NCBI RefSeq assembly: GCF_019649055.1 | Contig: NW_026570227.1 | Coordinates: forward strand, 744,001 to 808,000 | DNA length: 64,000 nt | Reading direction: 5' to 3' | Source of the DNA: Paramacrobiotus metropolitanus | Taxonomy: Eukaryota; Tardigrada; Eutardigrada; Parachela; Macrobiotidae | In this document: in pieces, positions 54,003 to 64,000 of the stretch | Layout: each line of letters opens with the position of its first letter | Position numbering within the stretch: position 1 is the first letter of the stretch | Translations under genes and position numbers: made by a program | The notes under the pieces: model-generated | What the model was told of the DNA's origin: nothing | The model's input: the letters and a program-made list of their open reading frames with translations, nothing else | The model's database searches: none

Positions 54003-54324
54003 TTTATTCAGAGCTATTTGTGGGTTTTTTTCTGAAGCCGCTTTCTTATTGGCCTAAAATTCCAGGAATTTCGCCGCTCTTACACAGCGCGCAAGGAAAT
54101 TCAATTACATTGCCGGAAAATAAAGATAGTAACGCAGAAGCTGAAGGAAACTCTTTAATCGGCACAGTTGCCAATATGGAGGTGGAAGCCATTGAAAGTG
54201 ATGCCTTTCTTTCGCCCTGTTATAAAAATAGCGGTAGTTCGCAAATTCATCCACAACGGTCTCGAGGATACCTGTTCATTGTACGAGCTTGCGGACATAT
54301 TGATGGATTTTCTCCTTTGTATAA
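54003..54324 (+). CDS. KDZ-like gene, exon e
   Basis: A likely acceptor CACTTGTAG is at 54002 (one at 54037 is also possible). The frame includes LPENKDSNAEAEG and SPCYKN, then RGYLFIVRACGHIDGFSPLY, a conserved-looking CGHxxGF segment. The donor is ATAA|GTAAGA; phase 2 matches the next exon. Confidence 0.5.
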
Positions 54325-54440
54325 GTAAGAAAAATTCTTAAAAGCTTTCAGATTGACGCACCAAGAAACTCTTAGTAGAATTCATAGAAACATTAGTACA
54401 ATTCTACTGTTTGACAAATGTAATAAGGATTACGTTTCAG

Positions 54441-54912
54441 GGCTGAATCCGTGTCTCAGGTTTTTCTGATAGTCGTGGCCTGGCTGTACCAAACTCTGAA
54501 ATCTTATCCGCCAGAAGAGTGGGGGTCGATATTCATTGCATACGATAATATGTGCAAACTGGACTCTTTAAAAGCCACTAAACTGCCTCTTCAACTACCG
54601 AAGCCATACGATACCATGTGGAGCGCCGTGGGAAAGGTCATTGATAAGTTCCACTTGGACAACCATGTCGGCCATGAATGTCACACTGTTTACAACCCAG
54701 CCCGCATAATGGAAGCTCATCCCAATCTGAAATCAGCGAATACGCAAGCTTGTGAGCAAACGAATGCATGGCTAGGACGCTATAGGTTCGCGTTGCTCAA
54801 GATGCCCAAATATCGCCAGTTGTTTTTCTTGCACCGGATAATTAAGCGACGCAATAAGTATTTAGCGAAGCTATGTTCGTACGGTCTCGACAGCCAGATG
54901 CCACTGGATTGA
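54441..54912 (+). CDS. KDZ-like gene, exon f: transposase C-terminal domain
   Basis: It follows TTTCAG and joins in phase (AA|G = Lys). Motifs in order: ESVSQVF, FIAYDNMCKLDSL, DKFHLDNHVGHECH, then NTQACEQTNAWLGRYRF and IIKRRNKYL, stop at 54912. The YDNMC, DKFH-x4-H-x-x-x-C and NTQxxEQxNxWL pattern fits the KDZ/Zisupton group of transposases. Because it is split by introns it may be a host gene derived from a transposase rather than a mobile copy. Element B now separates exons a-d from d-f, so this allele is unlikely to work. Confidence 0.6.
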
Positions 54913-55464
54913 TCCGGAAGTTTCTGCTGCTCGTTTTGCTAGTTTTAAACTAGCAAATTATGTAGCGACAGCGGAGTGCATCATGTTAACCGCCTTAAGT
55001 TTTGTTTTTTTCATTGGCTCAAATCTGTTACTTTTGAAGGCGAGCTTTCCTCAAGAAAAACTGAAACTGTTCTGATTGGCTGAAACTATTTTTGGGATAG
55101 AATTAGGATCGTAATTCGCAGCCGATTAAATTCGCGTTATCAACCGAGTTCCCAAAAAAGTTCATGTGTCTTACGATTTTGCTTCTCGTGTCCACAGAGC
55201 AATTAAACGAATCCTGAGCAAGTTTTTGAACTACTTTAAATGCTAGAATAAGGTTCAAATCGCATAATTCGAAGATTTTCATTTGCCCGGTTGTTGGAGT
55301 GTAACAAGGTACGGGCTTGTAGCACAGTGTGGGGAGTAGATTTACGGAACAGAGTATCCAGTGCATTTGCAACATCCGCACTGACAGATAGGTAGACTTT
55401 GGCAGTTGAGAGGATATCTACGGGTGTGTAAGTGTGGTTCTATAGCAGTTCTGCAGATTAACTG
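54913..55464. other. 3' flank of the KDZ-like gene, nothing recognised
   Basis: Only short frames. It may contain the 3' UTR. Confidence 0.4.
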
Positions 55465-56015
55465 TATCTCGGCAGAAGCGTGTCATTGCGGCAGCGTGGC
55501 GGCAAGTGACATTGTACGCGGTTCACTGGTGGTTCTATAGTGGTTCTATGGTGGTTCTGTGTGGTTCTATAGGTTCACAGTGTCTCGGCAACAGAGCGGT
55601 AGTGCGGCAGCGTGGCGGCAAGTGACATTGTACGCGGTTCACTGGTGGTTCTATAGTGGTTCTGTGTGGTTCTATAGGTTCACCGTGTCTCGGCAAGAGA
55701 GCGGTAGTGCGGCAGCGTGGCGGCAAGTGACATTGTACGCGGTTCATTGGTGGTTCTGTAGTGGTTCTATGGTGGTTCTGTGTGGTTCTATAGGTTCACC
55801 GTGTCTCGGCAAGAGAGCGGTAGTGCGGCAGCGTGGCGGCAAGTGACATTGTACGCGGTTCATTGGTGGTTCTGTAGTGGTTCTATGGTGGTTCTGTGTG
55901 GTTCTATAGGTTCACCGTGTCTCGGCAAGAGAGCGGTAGTGCGGCAGCGTGGCGGCAAGTGACATTGTACGCGGTTCACGGGTGGTTCTGTGCGGTTCTA
56001 TAGGTTCAAAACCAG
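55465..56015. repeat. 116-bp minisatellite, about 5 copies
   Basis: The anchor word AGTGACATTGTACGCGGTTCA starts at 55505, 55621, 55726, 55842 and 55958 (steps 116, 105, 116, 116). The short step lacks one GTGGTTCTAT sub-unit. Each unit contains several GTGGTTCT(A/G)T sub-repeats and TGCGGCAGCGTGGCGGCA. Open frames here are repeat artefacts. Confidence 0.9.
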
Positions 56016-56279
56016 TGAACCACTAATGTCCTAACTTGGACATTCTCTCCGAGTTGAGAGCGAGTTGTCATTCAAAAGCTAAATGAACTGCATACTTTGT
56101 TCTGAAAAGCTAAATGAACTGAATACTTTGTTTTTCAGCCGTATCTCGGTTTCCAGTGGATAGCGCCCTGGTTTTAGCTGTGTACCAAACGTCTGGTAAC
56201 TCTGGTTATTACCCGACCTTCTTGAAACGTTGCTTGCATAAGATACACGGCCACAAAGTCGAATGTGGAGATTGTGGAC

Positions 56280-56640
56280 CAATAATTAGCAGATTCACAG
56301 CATTTTTTCCAATTTTAAAATTAATTTTAAAGTTTTTGAAATTATTTTGAAATCGGAAAAAATGCTATGAATCTGATATTGGCTCTCTTTAGCCTTTATA
56401 GCCATGTGTCTTTGACAGCAAAGTTTCAAGTAGATCTGGCAACAACCACACTTTCGGTACTCCCAGAGCATTTAAACTTTTCCCCAATTTTAGTTCGCCA
56501 TATTTCGGCAACCGGAGGTTGTGCGCGAAAACAATTTTCAGAACGATATATACAAATCATTTAGATTTTAAATGACATAAATCATTACAAAAAAGCGATT
56601 CGGAGTCGGCGAAAGCGGATGTTTTAGTGTATGTATCCCA
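56280..56640. repeat. Fragment of the palindromic MITE
   Basis: It has the AATTTTAAAATTAATTTTAAA centre and a right arm with CGCCATATTTCGGCAACCGG and TGTGCGCGAAAACAATTT. Confidence 0.5.
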
Positions 56641-56752
56641 TTTTTAGCACCATGTACCGAACCATTGTCCTTAAACTGACTAGAAACTGACATGAATTTG
56701 AAAACTCAATTTTGTTTAGCCTAAATTCAAAATAAATTTGTGTATTTTTCAG

Positions 56753-57040
56753 ACCGGCAGCTATCGCTTTCGCCTGTATTGAACAGCTCCCGCGACCATG
56801 TTTTTCCCACCTTGGTATGGGAACGGAAATGAGCTGGGTTCTACGAAACCCCCGGATCATAATCAGTATCAGCGACATTTCCGTCGAACGTGCAGTGTTC
56901 CGGATCTCGACCAGCATTTAAACCGGATTAGTGAATGCGCAAAGGCACTGAACAACCTCCCTACTGATAAACGCGATGCACTGCGAGAGGAAATTAATCG
57001 TGCAGGCTGCAGCCGGACCACACGAACTATACAGTTTTGA
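56753..57040 (+). CDS. Putative terminal exon, unknown protein
   Basis: It follows the acceptor TGTATTTTTCAG. One frame ends HLNRISECAKALNNLPTDKRDALREE...-stop at 57040, which looks like an amphipathic C-terminal helix. Another frame is also open over the first part, so the choice is uncertain. Confidence 0.25.
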
Positions 57041-57090
57041 TTGTCAGTGCCGGTAAATGCAAGTCCAAATTTTCCTCGATTGTACTGTAC

Positions 57091-57220
57091 CCGCGCGAGT
57101 TTAAGGGACAGAAAATTCCCCCAGACCGCCCGCGCTAGGCGTCGGTTTCTTTGATGTCAAAGGAGCCGACATCTAGTGCGGGCGCTCCGGGGGAATTTTC
57201 TGTCCCTTAAACTCGCGCGG
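57091..57220. repeat. 130-bp hairpin element with 32-bp perfect arms
   Basis: CCGCGCGAGTTTAAGGGACA begins the left arm (57091-57122) and its exact complement closes the right arm (57189-57220). The inner part continues as an imperfect stem (GCCCGCGCTAG / CTAGTGCGGGC). TGTACTGTAC and TACAGTACT flank it. Probably a very small MITE. Confidence 0.7.
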
Positions 57221-57392
57221 ATACAGTACTTTAAATCCCAGGCTCTCCATGTACTGTACACTGGTTGTTACGAGAGCTGACTGACTATACCAAATTGCTT
57301 GTGTACAGTAAATTCACCTCAGAAAAAAACAAGTACAGTAACATATAGTGTAGCAAAAGGATTGTCCCGACTGACGAGTGTATATTTTGCAG

Positions 57393-57522
57393 AGTGAATC
57401 GCATTCTTTTGGAAATTATCAGCCTGGATCTGGTTACGACGACGTGCGGTGAGGCTGCCGGTGTGACGTATACTACGGTATTTTATCCGCTGGCGCGAGA
57501 TATCCTCATCTGTTCTGGTTAA
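57393..57522 (+). CDS. Putative terminal exon, unknown protein family
   Basis: Acceptor TATTTTGCAG, stop TAA at 57520-57522. The frame has LEIISLDLVTTTCGEAAG and then VTYTTVFYPLARDILIC. A related piece at 13751-13840 suggests a duplicated gene family. Function unknown. Confidence 0.3.
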
Positions 57523-58524
57523 CTAAAAATTCCCGGCGGAAGCGGTCAACGGAGTACATCACCAACCAGTTACAGAGAATTTTGCTCTAATCCAGCGGTT
57601 AGCATTGACTCTGGCGGTAGCGTTCTATACCACCCATAATACCACCCAGTTGCAATTGATCATTTCATCGCGTTACTACTCCAGATACTCATGAATATCG
57701 TTTTGATTTCAGAGTGATAATACAGCAGACAAATATTGTAGTACTGTAATCTGTTGGTTGTTTCCACGTTCTCCCATAAATTTTATGTCGTTGTGTCTGA
57801 GTTATCACCACAAGTATAATCGGCACATCCTAAAACGCATGACATACAATAGAGTTATAGCTTAAGCCAAGAAATATACAGTTGTTTGCTTGTTTTTATG
57901 CAAGTGCTACGCAACTAAATCAACAGTTTTATAGAATTATTGTATGCATCTCCTATTTTATTCTTCGGCATCCAATTTGGAAAGCTAGGTTGCGCATATT
58001 TGTAAGGAAGCGTTTGCGTTCTTTGGCCTATCAAGCATTTTCCGTGTGACATCCTTCATTTTTATAGAGCTAAATACTGTATGTGCCTTGTTGAAAGGTT
58101 TCCTAATAAAAGTACAAGAAACAGACTCGGCATCGCTTCCACTTTTTTTTGTGCACCCGGAATCGTACTGTCTATCAGGTACTCAGGCACTGTACTGAAT
58201 TTCAAAATTCACAGTACGCATGCACGGGACAGTTGAGCAGGTGGACCACCAGTGTAAAAGATGTTAGTGCTGAATCACGGTTGAACTGATCGCGGCATCG
58301 TGCCGGTACAATTCTGGATGGACGAATTTCAAAATAACTAGGAAAATGCACTTTGGCGTGCATTGGCAGACCGGAGCGCAGCTTAGTCGCTTAATCATGG
58401 TGTTGGAACTGCTTTTATTATCCTTTTCCGTTGTTCTCGAAAAACATCCGTCTTTTAATGAAAGTACTCTCACAGTGTCAAAACTTTTTTCAAGTCTATA
58501 AGGCAGATACATTTTTGCTGCACT
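57523..58524. other. AT-rich stretch, nothing recognised
   Basis: The minus-strand frame 58264-58605 is the shadow of the LINE piece at its right end. No gene seen. Confidence 0.4.
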
Positions 58525-58732
58525 AGCCTTTGAAACGCTCGGGCCCTGGGGAAAATCGGCAATGGCCTTAATAAAGGAAATTGGCAAGCGGCTATAGCAA
58601 CACACCGGGGAACCTCGCTCACACGAATTCTTACGTCAGCGTCTGTCGATTGAAATACAACGAGGCAACGCGGCCTCCGTGCTGGGGACGATGGAAGGAG
58701 CGGATAAATTAGAAGAAATTTTGCTGTTGTAA
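58525..58732 (+). pseudogene. LINE 3' end fragment
   Basis: The frame reads LAFETLGPWGKSAMALIKEIGKRL, then an in-frame TAG, then GEPRSHEFLRQRLSIEIQRGNAASVLG and ends LEEILLL-stop. It is the C-terminal region of a non-LTR retrotransposon and matches the remnant at 11369-11572. Element C begins 24 bp after its stop codon. Confidence 0.55.
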
Positions 58733-58756
58733 TTCTGTTTTTGTTGCCAATCCATG

Positions 58757-59103
58757 TGTGAGCGGGGGTTCACTAGCGTTCACGTCCGCAACGCTACGCC
58801 ACTGGATTACGTGTCTGTGTTGTGTCTCGCCTCTGATTGGCTTATGTTTTGTTAGTGGGCGCGGCATAGCACGTGCTGCACAGTGTTACACAGTGTGGAA
58901 TTGGCTCTACGTTTTACGATCGAGCTGTGCCGATCAGTATGTTGATTTCTGTTGTGCAGACTTTCAATATTATTAAAGTCAGCGATTACGGTGCGACGTT
59001 TTGTGTTTCCGCAAAGCTCGCAATCCAGATCGTATTGCTCACTCCACGGGATAGATTCCGTTTCTGTCTCCGTCCCTGGACCCATTCTGGATCTAGCATT
59101 AGA
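58757..59103 (+). repeat. 5' LTR of element C (347 bp)
   Basis: It starts TGTGAGCGGGGGTTCACTAG and ends ATCTAGCATTAGA, matching both ends of the element B LTR but with many internal differences. CATG (58753-58756) would be its target duplication if the other end could be seen. Confidence 0.85.
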
Positions 59104-59116
59104 TGGTAGCAGAGCC
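59104..59116 (+). other. Primer-binding site of element C, initiator tRNA-Met
   Basis: TGGTAGCAGAGCC directly follows the LTR, as in A and B. Confidence 0.85.
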
Positions 59117-60576
59117 GATAGCGGTTCTCTGATTTGAATTGATTTGTGTCAGGCAAAATTGGCCTGTTATCATTATTCGCTGTGACCAGTAAGGCACAGG
59201 TCTGTACAGACAGCAAAGCGCACACCACAAGCGGTGCAATTTCCTCAACCGAACGCGGATTCCACCAGCTTTGGTTTTCGGTACAGTGTCTTCAGCGAAG
59301 ACCTGTGCTGTTTCCTTAGCTGTGCAAGAGTGCAAGATCTCAGTCGTCAGTGTTCCTCGGTGTAGAGTCTTCAGCGAAGACCTACACTGGTGTCACTAAT
59401 ACTCGGCAAGGCTTCAGCGAAGCCTAAGCCGTGGGCCACAAGCGGCGATGCGCCAAAAGGGGCGCATGGGAAAAGACCAGATCAGACTCCTCCAAACTGG
59501 AGTAGAGCAGCACTACTGTTGCTACGGCAGTCAGCCGGCACAGTAGCTGACTAAAAGCGTGCGGCACAACCGCTACGGAAAAGCGGCAGCGCGGCAACGG
59601 ACAGTGGAGAAGAATTGGATCATCTGGATCATTTTCCCCGTGGAACGGACGGTTAACAGGTAGAAAACCGTTAATAATTACGGGATTGGCTAGTTGGCAA
59701 ATTTGGCAATTTCCAATGGTCCGTACTGAGCTGAGTGTAGACGTAGGCGGAGTTTTGCACACGGCGCGCATGTCTGGCCGTTGACCGTGACGTCAGGCAG
59801 ATATAGATTTTTAAAGGAGTAACGCGATTGGTCAGTTATCTGAGCCGTGATTGGTTGAAATTTGAACTGCATAATTTGAGTTAGCTGACCAATAGGAATG
59901 AAGTAAACAACCCGAATGGGGATTTTCCGTTAAACTTGAGCGGTAATGGGAAATTTGAATTGAGATGAGATATTTGAGACGGAAAGTGACCTTTTGAGTT
60001 TAGACAAAGGAAAAGTGACCTTTGATCTAATTGAGCTGGAAAGTGACCTTTAACTTGAAACTGAGCTGGAAAGTGACCTTTTAACAGAAATCGAGTTGGA
60101 AAGTGACCTTATGAGTTGAGTTGAGCTTGAAAGTGCCCTTTAAGATCAGAACGTAACTTTTTACTTTGAAAAGTGACCTTTACTAAAAAGTTGGAATTGA
60201 CCAGATTGACCTATTTGAGTGACCTTTAAGATTCGAAACTGACGAACGGTGACCTTTATCGAAGTGAAATTAAACTGAATAGTGGTACAGCGATATCAGC
60301 AGCTGTAGGATTTCATTCGCCAACGTGTTTCGAACTGTAAAAGCTGTTTCGAAGTTTTGTCCGAAAGTGACCTTTTAGGGCAAATCTCTCGAAGTCTTTA
60401 TCGAAAAAGTGACCTTTAAACGGGACTTAGTCACATTTTTTCAACCGAAAAGTGACCTTTACAAAGGACTTAGAAAAATTTCGAGGCACAAAGTGACCTT
60501 TAGGACAACCGAATAAACCATACAATAACGTGTGTGTGAGTACAATTGACAGGAGCGTCCAAGTTATCCGATCAAC
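59117..60576 (+). other. Element C leader: hairpins and TGACCTTT cluster
   Basis: Hairpins GTCTTC-AGC-GAAGAC lie at 59288-59302 and 59367-59381 (the latter within TGTAG...CTACA), and AGGCTTC-AGC-GAAGCCT at about 59408-59425. From 59985 to 60505 a dozen or so TGACCTT words occur on the sense strand, most preceded by AAAG or GAAAG. Confidence 0.75.
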
Positions 60577-63500
60577 ATGGATAAAGACAAAGAGGAACCG
60601 ACATCCAACAGCAGTCAGGGAAGCAAAAGCTCCCGCAGCTCACAGCAAGGTGCACCAAACCCATACGAAAGGGATTTTCACACGTACTCACGTCCAGTTG
60701 GACATGAGCGGAACACTCGAGCGCCTAAGGCATTCGAGAAAAAGGATTCACGGGGCTCTAATAGTACTTATCAGAAGGCGCTCGAGGCGGTCGCCAACCA
60801 GGAAAGTTCGAGTGACGACCAGAAGCATACTCCCGCGTCTGCGGCGGGAAGTCAACCGATGAACCAGAAAAAGGTCACCGGGGAGGAACAATCCACAGAA
60901 AAAGGAGTGGAAGCAGTGGGAGCATCAAAGCTGGATGCTACCACTAGCGGAACGAATGAACAGGATAAAAATCTGAACCTGGCTCAGTTGGAAGCTGACA
61001 AGACAAAGGTCACCGAAGAGGAACCTGCTGAATTGGGATTGGATGACCTCTCATTGAATGACAAGACTGTCGACGATGACCTTTAGGCTACTCCAATGGT
61101 GTCAGATGAATCCAAGGAATCATACTTCACGGACGATGAAACGACGATGAATATGTCCTTCCAATCTGCGATGAGACAAGCTGACCGCGCTGAAGGGATG
61201 ACACCTTTCAAAGAAATACCAGAGCATCTCATTGAACGGACACAAACTGGAAAGGTCATAAACGTACGACCACCTTCACCGATCAGTCCTACACTGAATT
61301 TGACGAGACGTGTCCAAGACTTGGAAAGCGAACTCGATACCAAGGATAGTCAGATGGCTAAAAGAAAGCAGGAATACCAAGAGAGACTGGTATCGCTCGA
61401 GACCCGACTATTTGAAATGGAACAACAACGGGGTTATCTGGAGAGCACAGCAGAAGAATGGAAGGTGAAATACGAAAAACAAAAGGAAATGGCAGAGGAA
61501 TATTTGAAAATGGTAGATGACAGAGAAATGGAAGGTCATCTTGCAGTCAGTGACCTTAATGAGAGTATGTCGGAAGAGTCGGCGGAAAGGTCACGGCACT
61601 TAGCCGAATTGAAGGACGAATATGACCAGTTACGCCAAAAGGTCACCGAAGCGGAGGCAAAGCGGGACGAGTACGCGGCTAACCTTGCGGGGGTCACTCA
61701 ACGATTGACAACGCTAGCAACAGAGACCTTCAAACTCAGAAACGATTTGAAGCTACGGGACGAAGCCATCAGCACTCTGCAAAGCGAGTCAAAAGGTCAT
61801 CAGGAACGTGCAGATGAAGCCAAAAGATTACGTAACGAAGCGATTAAAGCGAAACGTGATGTAAGAGACCTTATGGCATCGGAAGGAGAAAAGTGGAAGG
61901 AAGAGATTAAAAAGGTCAACGATGAAAATGAAAAGATCACCGCGGACGTTCAAAGGGTCACCAAGGAGGGGCTCAAATGGCAAAAGGAAGCACGGCGACT
62001 GGACACAATGGTCACAGCATTATAGCTGAAGGATAAAGAATGGCAACAACAAGTCGCTCAGAAGAACCAAGAAGTCACAAGGCTGAATACCGAACTGCTG
62101 GAGATGACTACTACAGCACTGGCGAAGGATGACGAGTTGATTGCAATTAAGAATCAGTTGAGATCAGCCGCTAGAGAGTATCAGGAACTCGAAGGAGACG
62201 TGACTCAGTTGACAGAGCACATTAAAAAGATGGAACAAGAAAACGAAAAGGTCATGCAGCAGGAGACTTTTAACCTGCACGAGCATTCTCGAAAGGTCAA
62301 CTTGGAAAATTCCGATTTAAAGAGAGAGAAGGAAGAACTTCAGTTGGGAACTAAGCGATTGGAAGACGAGAACAAAGCGCTCAATATGTCGAACAAGCAC
62401 AAGGATGAACAACTCCTACAATACGGAGTTAAAACAGTAACAGTGGAATCACCGCCGCCCAATTACAGTAAGGCACAGGAAACGGGCACGGGTAAAAGCT
62501 TCCACTTTGAGATGCCGCTACGAACTGGCACCGGTAAAGGAAGTGTTAAAAATGAAAGAGATGGTGAAAAGGACAAAAACGACAAAGAGCCACCTTCGGA
62601 AAGTTACCCGCATATGAGCCGAGGTGACCCTTCACAATTTCCCCCGCATATGGAAACGAACATCTTCATAGATGAAAGGCAAAGAGACAGACCGTCTAGC
62701 CGACAAGAGCGCCCACGGAAGTCCCGTTACGGAAAAGCGAAACGAAATCAAAACGATAATGAAAGTAGCGAAGAAGAGGATGATCTGAAAGCAGAAAGGA
62801 CAGCAGAGCAATTGACAAAAGCGCTCAATTCGATGGCTCGGAAAACACCCCTCATGACCTTTGACGGCAGTCGTGACACAGTGAGTGGTTGGACACGACT
62901 GGTGAAAGAAACTCAAAGGACTTACCAGCTCACGGACGACCAAATCATGATCGAGATAGCCAGTGCAGTGAAAGGCCCTGCAAAAACTTGGTTTGAAGGA
63001 GAAAAGGACATCGCAGCAGAAGACGGGATTGAATACTCAATAACAGAGTGGATGGACAAATTCAAAGACGAATACGGTGATCGAGATGAAGAAGTCTTAG
63101 GCTTACGTGATGCCTATGCAAGGAAATTCGAACTCGGAAAAGAATCACTTGACCAGTATTACCAGGCGATGATGCGATTCAAAGCAAAACGGATTATCAC
63201 GGAAAAACAAGCAGTGGGTTTCCTAATTGAAGGATGCAGAGTGGACAATGAACTCTACAAGGCATTGCGCATACAGAAATGCAAGACGCCCACAGACGTG
63301 AAGGACTTCTTCCGACATTGGGCGACGGGAGAGGAAAAATACAAGGCGCCAAAAGGTCAACGTAACCAGGATTATGTGACAATCCGGTCTGGACAAGTTG
63401 AAAACGTGCCGCAACAGAGGATGACAGCGGCACCAGTCCAACAGCCAGTGGAATACCGTGTGGAAACCCCGGTCAGAGAGGTCACGGAAAAGGTGACCTT

Positions 63501-64000
63501 TATCGACAGTCAGACGGGGCAGCCGATAACTTATGCGATGGTAGCGGCGATAGAAGCGGCGGCTCAAGTGAGACCGGCACCCCAGAATGTAACCCCACCG
63601 GCACCACAGAATATGGCCCCTATGAATGTCGTGTTACCACAACAAGGAGGGGGTAACGGAAACTTCGGCGGAAATGGATACGGAAATGGAAACTGGAACG
63701 GAGGTCAAGGAAACTTTCAGAATCAAGGTCAAGGTCAAGGCAACTTCCAGCCAAATAGAGGAAACCAGAACTACCAGCAGAACCAAGGGTCACGAACGGA
63801 ATTTAAGTTTCAGATGATTGACGGATGGGTGGCGAACAATGTGCAGATGTGCCAGTACTGTATGTATGGCAACCATCAGACACAGGGGTGCAAATTCGCC
63901 AATACACCACCGGAACAGAATCCGAACCTGTTCGCCTTCAGGGAATGTCAACGACTGCGCGCCACAGGCGGCTGGCGCCAAGCAGTGGCGAATGGATATG
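60577..64000 (+). pseudogene. gag: Gag of element C, two in-frame TAG stops, 3' cut by window edge
   Basis: Starts MDKDKEEPTSNSSQGS. The frame is broken by TAG at 61084-61086 (element B has TGG there) and TAG at 62023-62025 (B has GAG). Otherwise it stays open to the edge, through coiled coil, capsid (KGPAKTWFEGE, EWMDKFKDEYGDR) and a CCHC knuckle (CQYCMYGNHQTQGC). Near 63985 it reads GGWRQAVANGY without the 8-bp duplication seen in B, which shows that the Gag tail is normally in frame. This copy cannot make full Gag without readthrough. Confidence 0.85.

Larger units (their letters stand above)
58757..64000 (+). mobile_element. Element C: 5' part of a third giant LTR element, plus strand
   Basis: LTR, PBS, leader and gag in the same order as B, much closer to B than to A. 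It carries the same TGACCTTT/AAAGGTCA words. It is cut by the right window edge. Confidence 0.9.

Noticed and set aside
55465-56015. CRISPR-like array or protein-coding repeat
   Set aside because: Units are adjacent without unique spacers and this is eukaryotic DNA; the open frames come from the repeat.
1-64000. tRNA or rRNA genes
   Set aside because: Only the tRNA-Met-complementary primer sites were seen; no cloverleaf or rRNA sequence was recognised by eye.

Overview
**Organism.** This is nuclear DNA of an animal. Host genes are split by introns with GT/AG ends, many only 50-70 bp. The recognisable host products are metazoan: an ANF-type receptor ectodomain, a tetraspanin and a kinase-kelch protein. 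The LTR elements are primed by initiator tRNA-Met of the animal type. A tardigrade or similar small invertebrate would fit, but nothing here proves it. All translations, alignments and counts were made by eye.

**Layout.** (1) 1-4696: 5' part of an LTR retrotransposon on the minus strand (element A): gag, leader, primer site, LTR. (2) 4697-29256: host DNA with small genes and many non-autonomous transposons. It holds a kinase-kelch gene (+), a LINE remnant (-) split by a foldback/MULE-like element, an ANF-receptor-like gene (-), a tetraspanin (-), a second diverged ANF-like gene (-), and the 5' exons of a gene with a CxC cluster and a KDZ/Zisupton-type transposase domain (+). (3) 29261-53773: a complete 24.5-kb Ty3/gypsy LTR retrotransposon on the minus strand (element B). 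It has identical 335-bp LTRs and a 4-bp target duplication, and lies inside an exon of the KDZ-like gene. (4) 53778-58756: the remaining KDZ-like exons, a 116-bp minisatellite, MITEs and a LINE 3' end. (5) 58757-64000: 5' part of a third related element on the plus strand (element C), with gag broken by two stop codons.

**The unusual system.** Elements A, B and C are one family of giant LTR retrotransposons. B carries Gag with a long coiled-coil N-terminus, capsid, CCHC knuckle and RGG tail; then ORF2, an aspartic protease ORF and Pol (RT, RNase H, integrase); then three large non-env ORFs of 1646, 499 and 362 aa. A -1 frameshift signal (GGGAAAC, 6-nt spacer, 11-bp hairpin) joins Gag to ORF2. 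ORF2, protease and Pol share one frame, parted only by single stop codons.

The most striking signal is a dispersed octamer, AAAGGTCA/TGACCTTT, in B and C. By hand I count about 85-90 octamers (about 110 of the core hexamer) across B, on both strands, in leader, ORFs and 3' UTR. In the ORFs it is read in all three codon phases (KGH, KVT, RS). The flanking 24 kb of host DNA has about six hexamers. Element A carries AGATCA/AGCTCA instead. Each subfamily also has its own version of leader hairpins. This looks like a family-specific cis code, possibly read by an element-encoded DNA-binding protein; the 1646-aa ORF ends in a linker-histone-like winged-helix candidate.
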